From: Ichthyophthirius multifiliis
Taxonomy: Eukaryota > Ciliophora > Oligohymenophorea > Hymenostomatida
Reading direction: 5' to 3'
Assembly: GCF_000220395.1 (NCBI RefSeq)
Contig: NW_004086009.1
Location: 17,877-81,876, forward strand
Length of the DNA stretch: 64,000 bases
Numbering within the stretch: position 1 is the first letter of the stretch; each line of letters starts with the position of its first letter. The notes under the pieces were generated by a model, which saw only the letters and a list, made by a program, of their open reading frames with translations, did no database searches and was not told the origin of the DNA. Position numbers and translations under genes: made by a program. Shown here piece by piece: positions 50,777 through 63,921 of the stretch.

Positions 50777-51967
50777 AAAAATAATAGAAAAAAAAAATTT
50801 GTTTTAAAGATAAATTTTAATTAAAAAAACAAAAAATTAATATATTATATTTATATTAATAAATTATTAAATAATAGTACTTTAATAATATATAATTATA
50901 AATTTTTTTTTAAAAAAAAATGAAATATATTGTTTAACTTTTTTAAAAAAATAAATAAATATCTATTATATTTATATTTTTCTTACATTAAAAAAATATT
51001 TTTATATAAGTTTATAACAAATATTTAACTAAAGATTTTGAATAAGTATTTTTATATTTGCTATAAAAATATTTTTATTCTTAATATTATTTTAATTCAT
51101 CTTGATATTTTCTTTTAATATATTATTTATTATACATCTAAAAAATTAAATAAATGATAATATACATTATAAAATCAAAAAATAATTGTTTATTTATATT
51201 TATTTTTAGTCTTATATTTATTTATTTTATTATGAATGTTTATAAAAAACTTAATATATCAATTGTTTATTAATTGAAAATAATTACAAAAAATGAAATA
51301 AGGAAAATAAAAGTACTTTTTTTATAATAATATTTTTCAATTTCAAATTAAAAGAAATATATATATTTTTTTTAATTATTAAAAAAAATCTTAAGAGAAT
51401 TTTTATTAAAATAAAATTTAATTATAAATTAACTTTTTAAATTTTATTATATTAAATTTTAATATTAAATATTTATTATATTTTTCATATTAATTTTCTT
51501 TATATTTAATTATAAAGAAAAAAAATTAAATATTCTTAATTTATTGAATCAAATTAAATAAAATTAAATTTTATTAAGAAAATTGTAATGTATTTTCTTA
51601 AATATTTTTTTTTCTCTATGTTTAATGATGATGATATCAAATAAAATAAAATAAAAAAAGTTGATACTTAAAAATAATTTGTTATACATAAAATATTATT
51701 TAGTAAATATTTTTAAATAAAAAATTATTAATTTAAATATGTGAACGTTATTTAAAATTAATGAACACTTTTTTTTAAAAAAAAATAAAAGCACAAATTG
51801 GAATTAACATATATTCATATTTACTATATACATAAAATAAAATTATAATAATAAAAATAAAAAAAAATTAAAAAATAAAAAATTAAAAAACACAAAATAC
51901 ATTTATAAATTAAAAAAAACAATAAAACACTAAAAAAAAAAAAACACTAAAAAATAAATAAAAAAAA
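50777..51967. other. intergenic AT-rich region
   Basis: About 1.2 kb of A/T runs without coding signal precedes the cyclin gene. The last 120 bp before its ATG is nearly pure A with regularly spaced T and C. Confidence 0.6.
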
Positions 51968-53594
51968 ATGAATCAACATTATTTCGTCAATTAAACTAAT
52001 ACTTCTTAAGAGGACTCAATCGATTCTATTAAATAAATTACTTCTCAAACAGTTCCTTTATAAAATGCTTTAACTTAAAACTACAACATATAAAACTAGC
52101 TAAAAAAATAATAATCAATGATTCCAAACAATAGTACTGTTTAAATTTCAGAAATCTAAAAATAAAACAATATTATGTCTTCTAATATGGTTGCGTAATA
52201 ATTATTAAATGATATTAGAAATTTAGCTTTAAAAAACTAGGCAAGAGAATAAAACCTTAAAGAGTTATAATTAAAAATATAACTCTAATAGAATAAAAAA
52301 AATAAAGAAAACAAAGAAAATAATAATCAATAATAAGAGAATTACCTTTCTTGTAGTCTTACCAACTTAAATGAAAAAACTAACAATTTTAATAAATATC
52401 AAGAATAATTAAATTAGATTTTAAATCTTAATAATAAATTCGCTAAATAATGCAAAATAACTTAGAAACCTAAATAATAATAAATATAAGAATAAAAACC
52501 TTAAGTATAACAAGTAAAAGAATAATAATAAATATAATAAAAATCTATAAAAAATAATAATAATAAGAAATTTAATAATAAGAATAATAAGAATAAAATT
52601 AACAATAATAAGAATAAGAAAAAGAATTTAGAGAAGAAAATATATCTTTTCATTTATCTCGCTTAGTAATTTCAGAATATTCATAAGAAATAATATAATA
52701 CATAAAGTAGAATGAGGTAAAAAATAAAAATAAAATAAATAAAAAATTTATAATTAAAAAAAAAAAGAATAAAATGGTTCCTAAAAACTCTCTTTTAAAA
52801 CATAACATAAGTACATCTCTCAGGTCAAAAATGGTAGACTGGATGATTGAAGTAATGAAGTCCTATAAATGTTCAGAAGAAGCATATTTTATGGCAGTAA
52901 GATTAATGGATATGTTTTTAGAAAAAACCAAAACCGTAAAAGAAAATAATGACTTACATCTAACCGGAGTCACTTGCATGTTTATTGCTTGTAAATATGA
53001 AGAAATATATCCTATTAGAATTAAAATTTTATAAGAAAGAATAGCTCATAGTAAATTAACTGAAGAATAAATTAGAAATACTGAAGCTGAAATTCTAGAA
53101 ACACTCAATTTTAATTTATTGGGTACTTCTCCATACCGAAATATGTATGTAAGCTTTGAACTATTTCGGATATTAAGATAAAATGCCTAATTAAGAATTC
53201 TAATATGCCCATAAAGTTTGTATTTATTTATCTAAAATGATACTCTATGACTATGAATTTATTAAATTAATACCTTATTCTTTGTTGGCTGCTTCTGTTC
53301 TTTATATTGTATTTAAAATCGTCTAAGAAATTAATAATAATTTCTAAGCTGAATAAAATGTAATTTTTAAAAATTAAAAAAATTAATATTTATATTAATA
53401 TTATTTTAAAGATAAAATAAATTATAAATCTTCTAAAAATTGAATGTAAAGATTTAGTTAATGTTAGTACCAGAATACTAAATTTAGCAAAGAATTTTGA
53501 ATAGTTCTATCCTGAATATACTAACCTTAAGAAATTTAATGGATTTTAATATAAATAAAATGATAAGGTTTAAGAAAAAGATTAAAAAAACTGA
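51968..53594 (+). CDS. cyclin (B/A-type-like mitotic cyclin)
   Basis: This is a regulatory subunit of a cyclin-dependent kinase. ATG is at 51968; about 230 Q/N-rich residues precede the cyclin box. Introns 52717-52767 (51 nt) and 53360-53411 (52 nt) flank the box exon. The box has SEYSQEIIQYIKQNENK, NSLLKHNISTSLRSKMVDWM, IEVMKSYKCSEEAYFMAVRL (the MRxxLVDWxxEV-type helix 1) and LHLTGVTCMFIACKYEEIYP, the highly conserved CKYEE segment with the lysine and glutamate that contact the CDK. The second fold includes ILETLNFNLLGTSPYR, YFGYQDKMPNQEFQYAHKV and LIPYSLLAASVLYIV. No RxxLxxI(S/G)N destruction box is evident at the N-terminus, although NILSCSL-like stretches are present. Two frame slips occur, in the A run near 52555 and near 53140. 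The stop is TGA at 53592-53594. Confidence 0.85.
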
Positions 53595-54154
53595 TGTGTT
53601 TTATTAATTAAAAAAAAATATCATTGTACATTAAGAGTTTATATCTAAAAATATATTTTGTGTTTCATATTTGTATATTCAATTATTATAAGTTTTTCAA
53701 TTTAATTAAAAAATATATAAATTATAATATTGTATATATTTTCTAAAATAAAATTATTATTAATTAAATTATAAATTTTTGTATTTATTGATTATTATTA
53801 AATTTATATGAATTTAGTTTTTTTTAAAAAAAATTAAGTTTCTGTATATAAATTTTAAAAATTTTGCTTTTATAAAACTAATAATTTTAAAGCTAAGATT
53901 TCAGTATTAATTAATTACTTATGTATTATTTATAAATTTAATTAAAATTGAATATCAATTATATTTAAAATTAAAAATTAAATTTATTATACAAGAAAAC
54001 ATTTACAATAAAATTATCAATAAATAGTTTCATTTTATAAATTAATTTCTATTAATTATAAAATATTTTATTTTGTTTGAATTTCTCCTTTAATATATTT
54101 TGTATTTTTTTTAAATAATTTATATATTAATTTTACAAATTCTTTTTTTGAAAT
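53595..54154. other. intergenic AT-rich region
   Basis: A spacer of 560 bp lies between two plus-strand genes, with no coding signal. Confidence 0.6.
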
Positions 54155-57100
54155 ATGTCAATTAAAAAGCAAAAGTATATACAAAAATATATATAAAATT
54201 CCCAAAAAATATATTTATATATAAAAAATAATAAAAGATAAATATAAGGAACCCCAATATAACCCGAAAATTTTTTTACAATAGATAGCAAGAAAGAAGA
54301 TTAATGTAATAAAGTATAGATATAAAAAATAATAATTAAAAAAGGTTATCCAATATAATTAAAATTTCAAAGCCCGCTAAAGAATGTAATAAATAAACCC
54401 AAAAAATCGAATTCTTAAACTGAAATTCATGAAAAGAAAAATAATGAAAACAAGAATCCATAAAAAAATTAAAATCCTAATAATAACTAAAAATCTAAAT
54501 AAAATATTCATTAAATAAAAAATTCAAATAGAGAAATTTTGGGTTTAAATTTAAGAACTCCAGAGTAAAAAGGACAAACTTCAAACGAAAAAATTCATTA
54601 AACATAAATTTAGAATTAAAAACAAACATATTACTAACCAACAACCAAAAAAAGTATTTAAAAAAAATTAGTTAAATATTATTTAAATCTATAAAAGAAA
54701 ATCCTCCTTAAGAATAAGAAAGCGAAAAAAAAGAAGAAGTTCTTTCAAGCGATACAGATTCTCATGCATGTGAAAATTGCTATTATGATGAAATTATTTT
54801 AAATATGAAAAACGAATACTAAGATGAAAGCTTTGATAGTGAAAGTTCAACTTGGGATTCTGAATGCGGAAGATTATATGCTCAAGTTATTCATAAAGAA
54901 GTTTTTGACATGAAAAAATATCATAAAATGTTCAAAACTAAATAATACAATTAAATTTTAGAAGAAGAAGAACTTTAAAAAAAACTTTAAGAAGAACAAG
55001 AGAGGCAAATTTAATTAATAAATTAATTAGAAGAATAAAAAAAACATAAGAATAGATACAAAAAATCTATAAATATTGAAAATAAATAAAATACTCAAAA
55101 TTTATAAAATAATTTAAATTAAAAAAATTAAAAATAATATAATAATGAAATTCCGAAAAAAACAAAAGAAGTTATCTTCGAAATCTAGAAATAAAGGCCA
55201 AAAAGTGCGAAAAATGAAAGGACAGAAAGTAATGTTTAAAAAGAAAAAGATGAAAAAATTATTAAATGTATATAAAATTAAATGCCTTAAATGAAAAATC
55301 CTCCTTAAATGTAAAAACCTGTAAAAAATAAAGAGTTGAGTTAAAAAATTATTGATGAAATGGTTATTTAAAATAATTTAATTTATAAAAGTAAAAAATT
55401 TTATTAAAATATTATTTTATATATATAATAATTATTTTAAAAAAAAGTGTAAAAGTAAATTGAAGAAGGTAGCAAAAAAGAAAAATAAGAATAAGAAAAA
55501 TTACGAAAAGAAAACATTAAATAACGTTTTGAGTATTTGAAACTTTTACATAGAAAAAAATATCTAAAAAGATGAAAGTAAGAACAAAAATGTTCATTAA
55601 TATAATTGGGGTGTAGATTAGTAACGTTTGAATGAAAAAAGCTTGAAAAATTTTAGCTAATCTGCACATAAATCTAAAAGGAAAGATCGTTTTTGCTATT
55701 TGAATAATTTCTTTGGAGAAAATGAAGAGAAAGTGGAAGGAATATTGCGTAAAAGGAAGAATGAATTTAAAGAAATAATAAAATAAAAAAGAAAAATATA
55801 ATATAGTTTTTAAAAAAAAATGAAAAGGAAAAATAAAAATTATGGAAAATATCAACTGGTGTGCATGATTTTTAAGAACAAAAATAGAATTCTGAAAAAA
55901 AATATTTTGAAAAAAAAAAAAACTTTCCGAAAAGAACAATCATTCGAATTCTTAAATGCAAAATATACTGAGAGAAGAAAAAATATTATAAAGAGAAAAA
56001 GAGGCAAAAAAAAGGGAATTATAAAAAAAAAAAAAAAAAAAATAAGAAAAAGAAGCTTTGAAAATAAGCCTCCTTATTTTGAAAGAAAAATAGATAGAAC
56101 AATTAAAAAAATCAAAAAAATTAAATTTTTAAAATTAAAAGGAAATGAATTTTGATTTTTCATCGAATAATAATAGTAATGAAAATAATTAATCTTAAAT
56201 AGAAAAATAGGTTTATAAAAGAATTTATTTAACTTTGTTTAAGTAGTTGATTAGAAAGCTTGTCTAAAAAAAAAGATAAAAGTAAGAATAAGAGTATATA
56301 TAAAGAAAAAATTAATTATAGGAAAATAAAAATTAAAAATAAATAAAAAACGGAGAAATTAATCAATAATAATACGAAGTATTGAAAAAAAAGAATGAAC
56401 AAAAATAAAAATAAGTCCAAAATATTGTCAATAAAATGGATATTAAATCCATCTAATGTAAAGAGATTTCTTTAGATGATAATGATAAGAAAATTTTACA
56501 AATGAAATAAAATAAAGAACTTCTTTAATAATAATTACCTGAAGAATTCATTGAAAAAATATTTTAAACAGCAGAATTGGAAGATTTGCCAAAAACAATA
56601 ATAAAAGAAATGCATTAAGATGAACCTTATTATAACCCAGAAAAAAAAAGAAGCGAATAATATAAAAAAACAGAAAGAGAAATTCTAAATTAAATTTACA
56701 AAAATAATGAAAAACCTGTCAAAACATATTTTTTGGAAAGTAAACATGGAAATTCAATCGAAAAAAATAAAAAAAAATAAAAAGATACTAAATGGAAAGA
56801 AATTAAAGAAATACAATAATAAGTTCCGAAGCCAAATAAAAAAAAGAGCCCTTAATAAAAGCCTCCTTTAGAAATAAAAGAAAAAAATTAAAAAAATTAG
56901 AAATTAAAATAATAATACCTTAATGAATATTCTAAAATTTAATTTGAATAAGAATAGTCTTAGGAAAAAGATAAAAAAGATATTTAGAAATACATTTTTA
57001 GTAATTAAATTGATGATGATATTTATAAGGCTTCAAAAAAAAAATAGTTTTATAAAAGTAATTCTAATAGCGACTCTGATGATCTTTATGCTGAAAATGT

Positions 57101-57327
57101 AGATGAGTATATGGAAAAATAAATGCTTTAATAACCTAATTGTATGAAAAACATTTCTCATTCCAATTTTGCAGCTATTATATCTAAGTTTATTTTACTA
57201 TTATTAAATAAATATATATATTTTATATATAAAATAAAAATTATATTTATCAATAAAAAATATATATATATTTAGATAATAAGAATAATAATATTCCAGA
57301 TTAGGAGATGAATCGAACAAATAATGA
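54155..57327 (+). CDS. large charged coiled-coil protein
   Basis: ATG at 54155 (MSIKKQKYIQKYIQ) opens a protein of about 1,000 residues. The start region includes GTPIQPENFFTIDSKKED and KFQSPLKNVINKPKKSNSQT. A Cys-containing acidic block follows (LSSDTDSHACENCYYDEIIL, then DESFDSESSTWDSECGRLYA). Coiled coil follows (ILEEEELQKKLQEEQERQIQ), an intron near 55391-55456, and DESKNKNVHQYNWGVDQQR. Later come KMDIKSIQCKEISLDDNDKK, LPEEFIEKIFQTAELEDLPK and SNSDSDDLYAENVDEYME. A terminal intron (57193-57280) leads to a short exon ending RLGDESNKQ and TGA at 57325-57327. At least three frame slips occur in long A runs, near 55565, 55900 and 56020-56040. No family is recognised. The two clusters of S/D/E resemble CK2-type phosphorylation regions. 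The model is good in outline but not to the base. Confidence 0.6.
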
Positions 57328-57449
57328 AAATAAAGATTTATCAAAAAAAAAATATAATTTTTATATTTATTTATTAAAAAAATATATTTTAAAAAAATAT
57401 TATTATAAAAAATAATTAAATTAAAAAATACAATATATTATATAAATGA

Positions 57450-58510
57450 AATAAAATCAAAATATTTGAAAAATTTATAAATTAATCCAGAAATAATAAA
57501 TTATTTTTTCAATAGTTAGGATTTGAAATAGTATATTATATATTTTAAGACATATATTTAACATAAATAGATTCATTAAATAAAGCAGCAATTTTAATAA
57601 TTCTTTATGATGATACATCTGGTGAATTTAATAGAAAAAAATAAATAAAATAAAGAAAATGGGTAAATCATATATCCTATGTTATTTTATTTGAAATTAC
57701 TTACTATGTTTGCTTGCGGGCAAATCTCTGTATTAAATTTGATTATAGAGGTTTCTAAAGAACTACCTTTTTTGCCTGCTTTTTTAAAATTCTGTTTTGT
57801 AAAATTTCATTAAATAACTTTACATCAGAAAGAAAGAGGAAAAGCAACCAAAAAAAAAACCATAAAAACGAAAACAACTTAGAATCTAAATGAAAGCATA
57901 ATATAATATGTATTGTACTAAAATATGGATATTTTATTTAAATAAAATAGACAAATATAGAGCTATTTCAATTAATTGTGGAAAATATTCAGATTAATGT
58001 CTTCTAATGGAAAAATTGTTTAATTATTTAAATCTTACATTTAAGAAGTAAAAATCAGGTTTCTTAAAATTTAATTTTATAAAGTAGTTGAATTATAATG
58101 AATTTTACAGATTTAGAAAAAAAGTTGTATTAAAATAAATTATTTTAAAAATATATAAATATATTTATTTTATATTAAAAAAAGTAAAAATTTAATAATT
58201 TAAATTATATATTAATATATCTGTTGTTAATTTCTTAAATCTTTAATGTGTATTATTAGCCGAATTTCAAATTGAATTTATATTGATGTTTGATAAATAA
58301 TATTTAAATCTTATTTTTAAACATTCTATTGAATTTGATTTCAATCATCTTCATATACTAAAAGTTTTAAATACGCCCGAAAGTCATAAATAATTATTGT
58401 TTATGGGAGATCTTGCAGATTTTTATATTTTTTTACATAATATATGTTCTCGTATTTTAAAATTTTTATACAGAACCTGCATAATGACAAAAAACCAATT
58501 ATTACAAAAT
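57450..58510 (+). CDS. unidentified gene or relic, frames disagree
   Basis: I cannot identify this gene. Three adjoining stretches have good protein-like composition. At 57507-57700: QLGFEIVYYIFQDIYLTQ and DSLNKAAILIILYDDTSGEF. At 57660-58100, in another frame: LKLLTMFACGQISVLNLIIE, VSKELPFLPAFLKFCFVKF and LWKIFRLMSSNGKIVQLFKS, ending at TGA near 58101. At 58262-58500: AEFQIEFILMFDKQYLNLIF, HSIEFDFNHLHILKVLNTPE and LFMGDLADFYIFLHN. The last block begins after a well-formed intron acceptor (TATTAG at 58255-58260). Leucine-rich helices dominate. It could be a real multi-exon gene with unresolved splice sites plus a base slip near 57650, or a recently broken gene. No start or final stop is assigned. 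Confidence 0.4.
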
Positions 58511-59033
58511 ATATAATTTTCATAATAATAAATAAAGATTTTTTATTAAAATTTTTATTTATTTATAATTTATTAATTATATTTTAAATTTTATAAAGTA
58601 TTTGAAACAAAAATAAATAAAACTAAAGGTATATTTTATTGTAATAATAAAAATTATATTAGATAATAAAGAAATATAAATTTATAAAATATATAGATAT
58701 ATATTTTTATATATATAAATATTAAAATAATTAAATATATATTAATAAATATAAATATATATATCAAAAATTTAGATATTTAATAATTAATTATATTAAT
58801 ATAATAAATTATAATATTTTTAATTATATAATATTTTTATATTAATTACCCGTTATTTATTATTTTGTTAAAAACATTATTTATAAATTTCATATTATAA
58901 AATATAATTTAATTCCATATTTTTTAATTATTTGCTTATCATATTGAAAATAATAGGAAACTAAAATTTTTTATTTATTAAATAAATAAAATTATATATA
59001 AATAATTAAATTAAAAGATAAAAATTGCAAATA
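58511..59033. other. intergenic AT-rich region
   Basis: A spacer before the M16 protease gene, with A/T runs and TA tracts only. Confidence 0.6.
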
Positions 59034-61953
59034 TGATAAAAAACTTAATAAAAAAAAGCTTAAACGATTCATATGTATACGAATACATTAAATTATAATA
59101 AAATAATCTTGATTGCATTCTCATTAAAGATCCATAAGCAGATAAAAGTACATGTTCACTAACCGTAAATGTCGGTAGCTTAGAAGACCCTCAGCATTTA
59201 TAAGGACTAGCTCATTTTTGTGAACATATGTTATTTTTAGGAACATAAAAATATCCACAAGAAAGTGAATATAAATCATATTTAAGCAAAAGAGCAGGAA
59301 AATAAAATGCATCAACAGGCCTTTTATAAACTACTTATTATTTTTCAGTTTCAAACGAAGGCTTAGAAGGGGCTTTAGATCGTTTTTCATAATTCTTTAA
59401 ATCTCCTTTGTTTACTGAAAGTTGTACTTAGAGGGAATTATAGGCAATAAATAACGAAAATAAAAAGAATTTTTTAATAGACGCAAGAAGATAATTTTAA
59501 ATAATTCGAAATATGAGTAAATAGGATAATGCTTTTGGAAAGTTTTCAACGGGAAATACTGAAACTCTTTTAAAAAATGATTTGAGAGAAAATTTGATTT
59601 TGTTTTATGAAAAATACTATTCTGCTAATCTTATGAAATTGGCAATATATTCTAAAAATGAGAATTTGGAAAAATACCTGGATTTTTTCAAAGAAATAAA
59701 TAACAAAAATTAACCAAATCCAATATATAAAGAATTTCCTTTTGAAAAAAAAACACTGTCTAAGTATATTAAATACATACCAGTTTAAAAAGATCATAGG
59801 ATTAATTTTAAGTGGTACCTAAATTTTGATCAAGAAGATTATAAAAATAAAAATTTTGATTTTTTATAACATTTATGGGGACATGAAGGGCCTAATTCTT
59901 TACTTTCTTTACTCATAAAGGAAGATTTAGCTTTCGAATTATTTTCTGGAAGTTCAGTTTATATGAAAAATTTTGTAGAATTTAATGTAAATATAACATT
60001 AAGTGAATAAGGTTAGAAGAATATTACAAAAGTGGTTTAATATGTGTTTTATTTCTGTTAATTTTTAAAAGAAATAAAAGAGGAATAATTTTAAAGGATT
60101 TGGAAGGAAATTAAATTAATGAAAAATATTTTGTTTGATTTTAAAGAAAAAAGTGATCCTTTAAATTTAGTGGTTAATTTAAGTAAAATTATGCATGATT
60201 TGCCTATAGAAAATGTACTTTAGTATCCTTATTTAATGGAGACTTTTTCTTTTGAAAAAATATAAGAAATTGTTTAAAATTTTACTTTAGAAAATTTGCT
60301 TATTGTTCATTCTTCACCTTTGTTTTCTTAAGAAGAATGTAATTTAATAGAAAATCATTATCAAACAAATTATTCTATTTAAAATTTTTCATAAGAAATT
60401 GAATAGATTTACCAAAATCCTTTAAATTGTACAAATATAGGTCTTCCTCCTAAAAATATATTTATTCCGGAAAATTTCGAAGTCATAAAAGAAGAAAGCG
60501 TGGGTAATTTTCCAAAAATAATTTATGAAAAGGAAAATATGAGAGCGTATTTTAAAGGCGATGATGGCATATTTAAAACTCCAAAAGGGGTTTTTCAACT
60601 GAATATATATTATAAAATTTAAAACAGTTTTTTATTTACTAAAGAAGAAAGAATACTTTTTAATTATATTTATTATTCTCTTTTTAAAAATTTCATTAGA
60701 GAAATTTAATATATGGCATAATTGGCTAATTTAGTGGATTCATATTTGTTCTAAAGAAGGAAAATAACGTTAAATTGTCAAGGATTTTCCGATAAATTAT
60801 TAGATTATTCATATGAAATAGTTTAAAAATTAATTTCATTTAATAGTTAGAATAATTAAGAATTTTTCGAATTTTCTAATTTTGAGAGGTTTTTGTAAAA
60901 AAAACTTTTACTTTTGCAAAACTTTTATATATAATCTCCTCATAATTTCGAAGACCATTTTTGTAATAATCTTTTAGATAATAATACTGAAGAAAAAATA
61001 AAATTATTTATTTAATTTAAGATAATTCTCCTTAAAAATTATATGAAAAATTCCTTGTTTATATAAATAATTTATTATTTAAAAGTTTTCTTGAATTATC
61101 CTTTATTGGCAATTTTTAATAAAAAAAGCTATAGATTTTTCTGAAAAAATACATAATTTATTTAAAGAAAAGTCGTAATAATTAAAAGAAAACAATATTA
61201 ATTTCTCTAGAACATTAAACCTTCCACAAAATTAGATTTTTATTTAAAATATTAATTTAGAATAAAATTAAAAAACTCACTTATTGTTCAAATTTACCAA
61301 AATTAAAATCCTAAATATCAAAACAGGATATTTTTTGATAAGTAATAATAAATAAGAACTATAAATTTGTTTTCTTTATTATTAAATATCTTAAAATAGC
61401 CTGCTTTTGCAAAACTAAGAACTTAAGAGCAATTAGGCTATATAGTTTCTGTAAGAGTTTTTTCTTTAAATAAAATTCATCATATTAAATTTCTTGTTTA
61501 GTCAAGCTAAAAAAGTCCTGAATATTTAAGGAGTAGGGTTTAAGCATTTCTTGAATAAATGAAAGAATATATTTAGGATAATTTTACAGAAGAAGAGTTT
61601 GAAAAACAGAAATAAAGCATAAAAGTAAGTCTTTAAGAAAAACCATTAAATATATATTAGTTAGCTTATTAATTTAATGATGCTATTGATGATAGAGATA
61701 AATTTTTTGATTTAAAAGGAGATTTGCTTAGAGATTTAAATAATATTAATATTTAAGATATTGTTGAATGCTTTTTTAATGTTTTTTTCAATTAAAAAAA
61801 ATAAGCAGAAATTCATTTTATTGCACCTGCACATGAAATTGAAGAAATTGAATTAATGTCAGAAAGAAAAATTAAAGAAAAAATCTAAATTTTATTAGTA
61901 GTAATGTTTCTAAAGCTGAGTTTGAGCTTTATCCTTCAATGAAAATATTTTGA
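59034..61953 (+). CDS. M16 metalloprotease, insulysin (IDE/nardilysin/Ste23) type
   Basis: This is a zinc peptidase of about 970 residues that degrades short peptides inside a closed chamber. ATG at 59034 (MIKNLIKKSLNDSYVYEYIK) leads into NNLDCILIKDPQADKSTCSL and VNVGSLEDPQHLQGLAH. The inverted zinc motif HFCEHMLFLGT follows (HxxEH: His-His-Glu near residues 64-68), then TQKYPQESEY, NASTGLLQTTYYFSVSN, and AINNENKKNF holding the distal zinc-ligand Glu. HLWGHEGPNSLLSLLI is the classic IDE second-domain motif (GHEGxxSLL). The C-terminal half includes PAFAKLRTQEQLGYIVSVRV, equivalent to the family's RTxEQLGYxV substrate-clamp motif, then VQSSQKSPEYLRSRVQAFLE. The frame is clean for 2.1 kb and slips in short runs near 61130, 61350 and 61885. 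The C-terminus reads SKAEFELYPSMKIF before TGA at 61951-61953. There are no introns. It is the last gene before the telomere. Confidence 0.88.
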
Positions 61954-62794
61954 GAATTTTTTTTTTAGTATATTTTATAATAAAAAATATATATATATAA
62001 AAATAAAATTACAAAATTATTTAAATAGAAATAATTAATTATTAATATAAAATATATTTTATAATTTATATAAATAATTAATTATAAAAATATGTTATGT
62101 AAATTTTTTTTCATATAATTTTAAAAATTATAATGTTTATAATTGCAAATTATAATTTAAATTATTACATATTTAATTTAATATTATAGATTTTAAATAA
62201 AATTATATATAATATAAAATTGCTTAGAATTTTTAAAAAATACTTAAATTTATTATAAAACATAATGAGATTAATAGAATTTTAAATACTTTTAAAGAAA
62301 TAAATTATTATAATTATTATTTATAAAATATTATAAAATATAAGAAAAAATTAATTTTTTAAATAATTAATAAAAAGAAAATAATAATAAAATATAATTT
62401 AAGGCTTTAAATATTATATAAATAAAAAATATAAAAATATAAAAAAATAAATTATATAAAAAAAATAATAAAATTTATAAAAAAAATATATATATTAAGG
62501 CTATCTATTAGAATATGATAATATATAAATAATTAATTATATTTATTATTAAAATCTTGTACAAATAAATTAAAAATATAAATAATTTTAATAAATTTTT
62601 AAAATATTTAATAAAAAATTTACTTAAATTTTTGTAAATTTATTTAAAAAAATTAAATAAAATAATTAAAATAAATAAAATAAAAATATTTATAAATAAG
62701 ATTAATTAACTAAATTTTTAAAGAAATTCTTTATAAATAATATTATAAAATGATAAATATAATTATATATAAAATACATTATATATAATTATGA

Positions 62795-62837
<43 letters not shown>

Positions 62838-63921
62838 TTTTTTATTATTATTTCTAAATAATTACAATTTTACCTAAAATAATGTATTTAAGTATTAAAA
62901 ATTCTAAAATTTTTTTTAGATTTATTTTGTTATTTTTTTTAATTTAAATAAGTAATCATAACAATTTTTTATTTTTTTCAAATTATTAGTATAATACTTT
63001 AATATTATATTAATTTTATTTAATAATATATTTTTTATATAGATTAAATATTATGTATTATTTTTTTAAGCTTTTAAAAAAAATGATTTAATATAATTAA
63101 TTAAAATTTAATTAGTAATAAAAATAAATATTATTAATAAACTTTTTAACATTAAATTAATTTTGAAAAAATTATAAATATTATTTAAAAAAACATTAAT
63201 AATTTCAAGTCTTATTAATATATGTTTGAAAATATAATAATTATTAATAAATTTAAAAAATAATCTAATAAAAGTTTTTTTTTATTTATTTATTCTTATC
63301 TTTTTTTATTTTTCTAAAAGATATTTTTAAATATTATATCAAAAAAAATTAAGTGATATAAAAATTTTTATAAAAAAGAAATAAATAAAACAATGTATAT
63401 AAAAAATATATATATTTAAAATTACTATTATAAAATATTTAAGAAAAATATAAATAATTATTAAAATTTTTTTTCTTATTATATAAAAAATAAGTATTTT
63501 ATAAAAATAGGTTATGATACATTAAAAAAAATATGGGATTAGGGTAAAATTTCTGGAATATTTTTTTTTGAAATAAATTAATTTGTATCGCGTAAATAAC
63601 ATGCAAAAATGTTATTAATATTTCAATGCCCAAAATATAAAATATTTTTTTTTTAATTAATTTGTTTATATTTTTAAGGAAAATAAAAAAATATTTATGA
63701 AAAACATATTAAATATATAATTGTTTTATGTTTAGAAATAAATATATTTAAAGCTTTTAAATATATATAAATATATTTATATTAAAAAAAAAATTATTTG
63801 TTATTATGTAAATTTGATGTTTAATAAACATATTTATAAAATTATATTTAATTTAATAAATTTATTTGTATATGTAATTATATATATAAATATGTTTAGA
63901 TAGGTAAATGTGTATGAAATT
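61954..63921. other. subtelomeric AT-rich region
   Basis: Nearly 2 kb without any gene signal separates the M16 stop codon from the telomere. It is dominated by A/T runs, with an (ATA)n tract at 62795-62838 and a slightly GC-richer patch at 63530-63630 (TGGGATTAGGGTAAAATTTC, TCGCGTAAATAACATGC). That patch could be a conserved subtelomeric or chromosome-breakage-associated element, but nothing identifies it. Confidence 0.6.
62795..62838. repeat. (AAT)n microsatellite
   Basis: About 14 uninterrupted AAT/ATA triplets lie in the subtelomeric spacer. No coding frame is involved. Confidence 0.85.

Noticed and set aside
52774-53034. Stand-alone 86-residue cyclin fragment
   Set aside because: It is one exon of the longer cyclin gene; it seemed to end only because TAA was read as a stop.
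55517-55939. Minus-strand Phe-rich frame of 140 residues
   Set aside because: It is the complement of Lys-rich coding sequence in the large coiled-coil gene; A-rich codons read backwards as Phe.
55820-56155. Separate Lys-rich protein starting at the ATG at 55820
   Set aside because: It reads as an internal part of the 54155-57327 gene. Flanking coiled-coil sequence continues on both sides after frame slips in long A runs.
59124-59797. Minus-strand open frames opposite the M16 gene
   Set aside because: They are antisense to the zinc-motif region of the protease and have no independent support.
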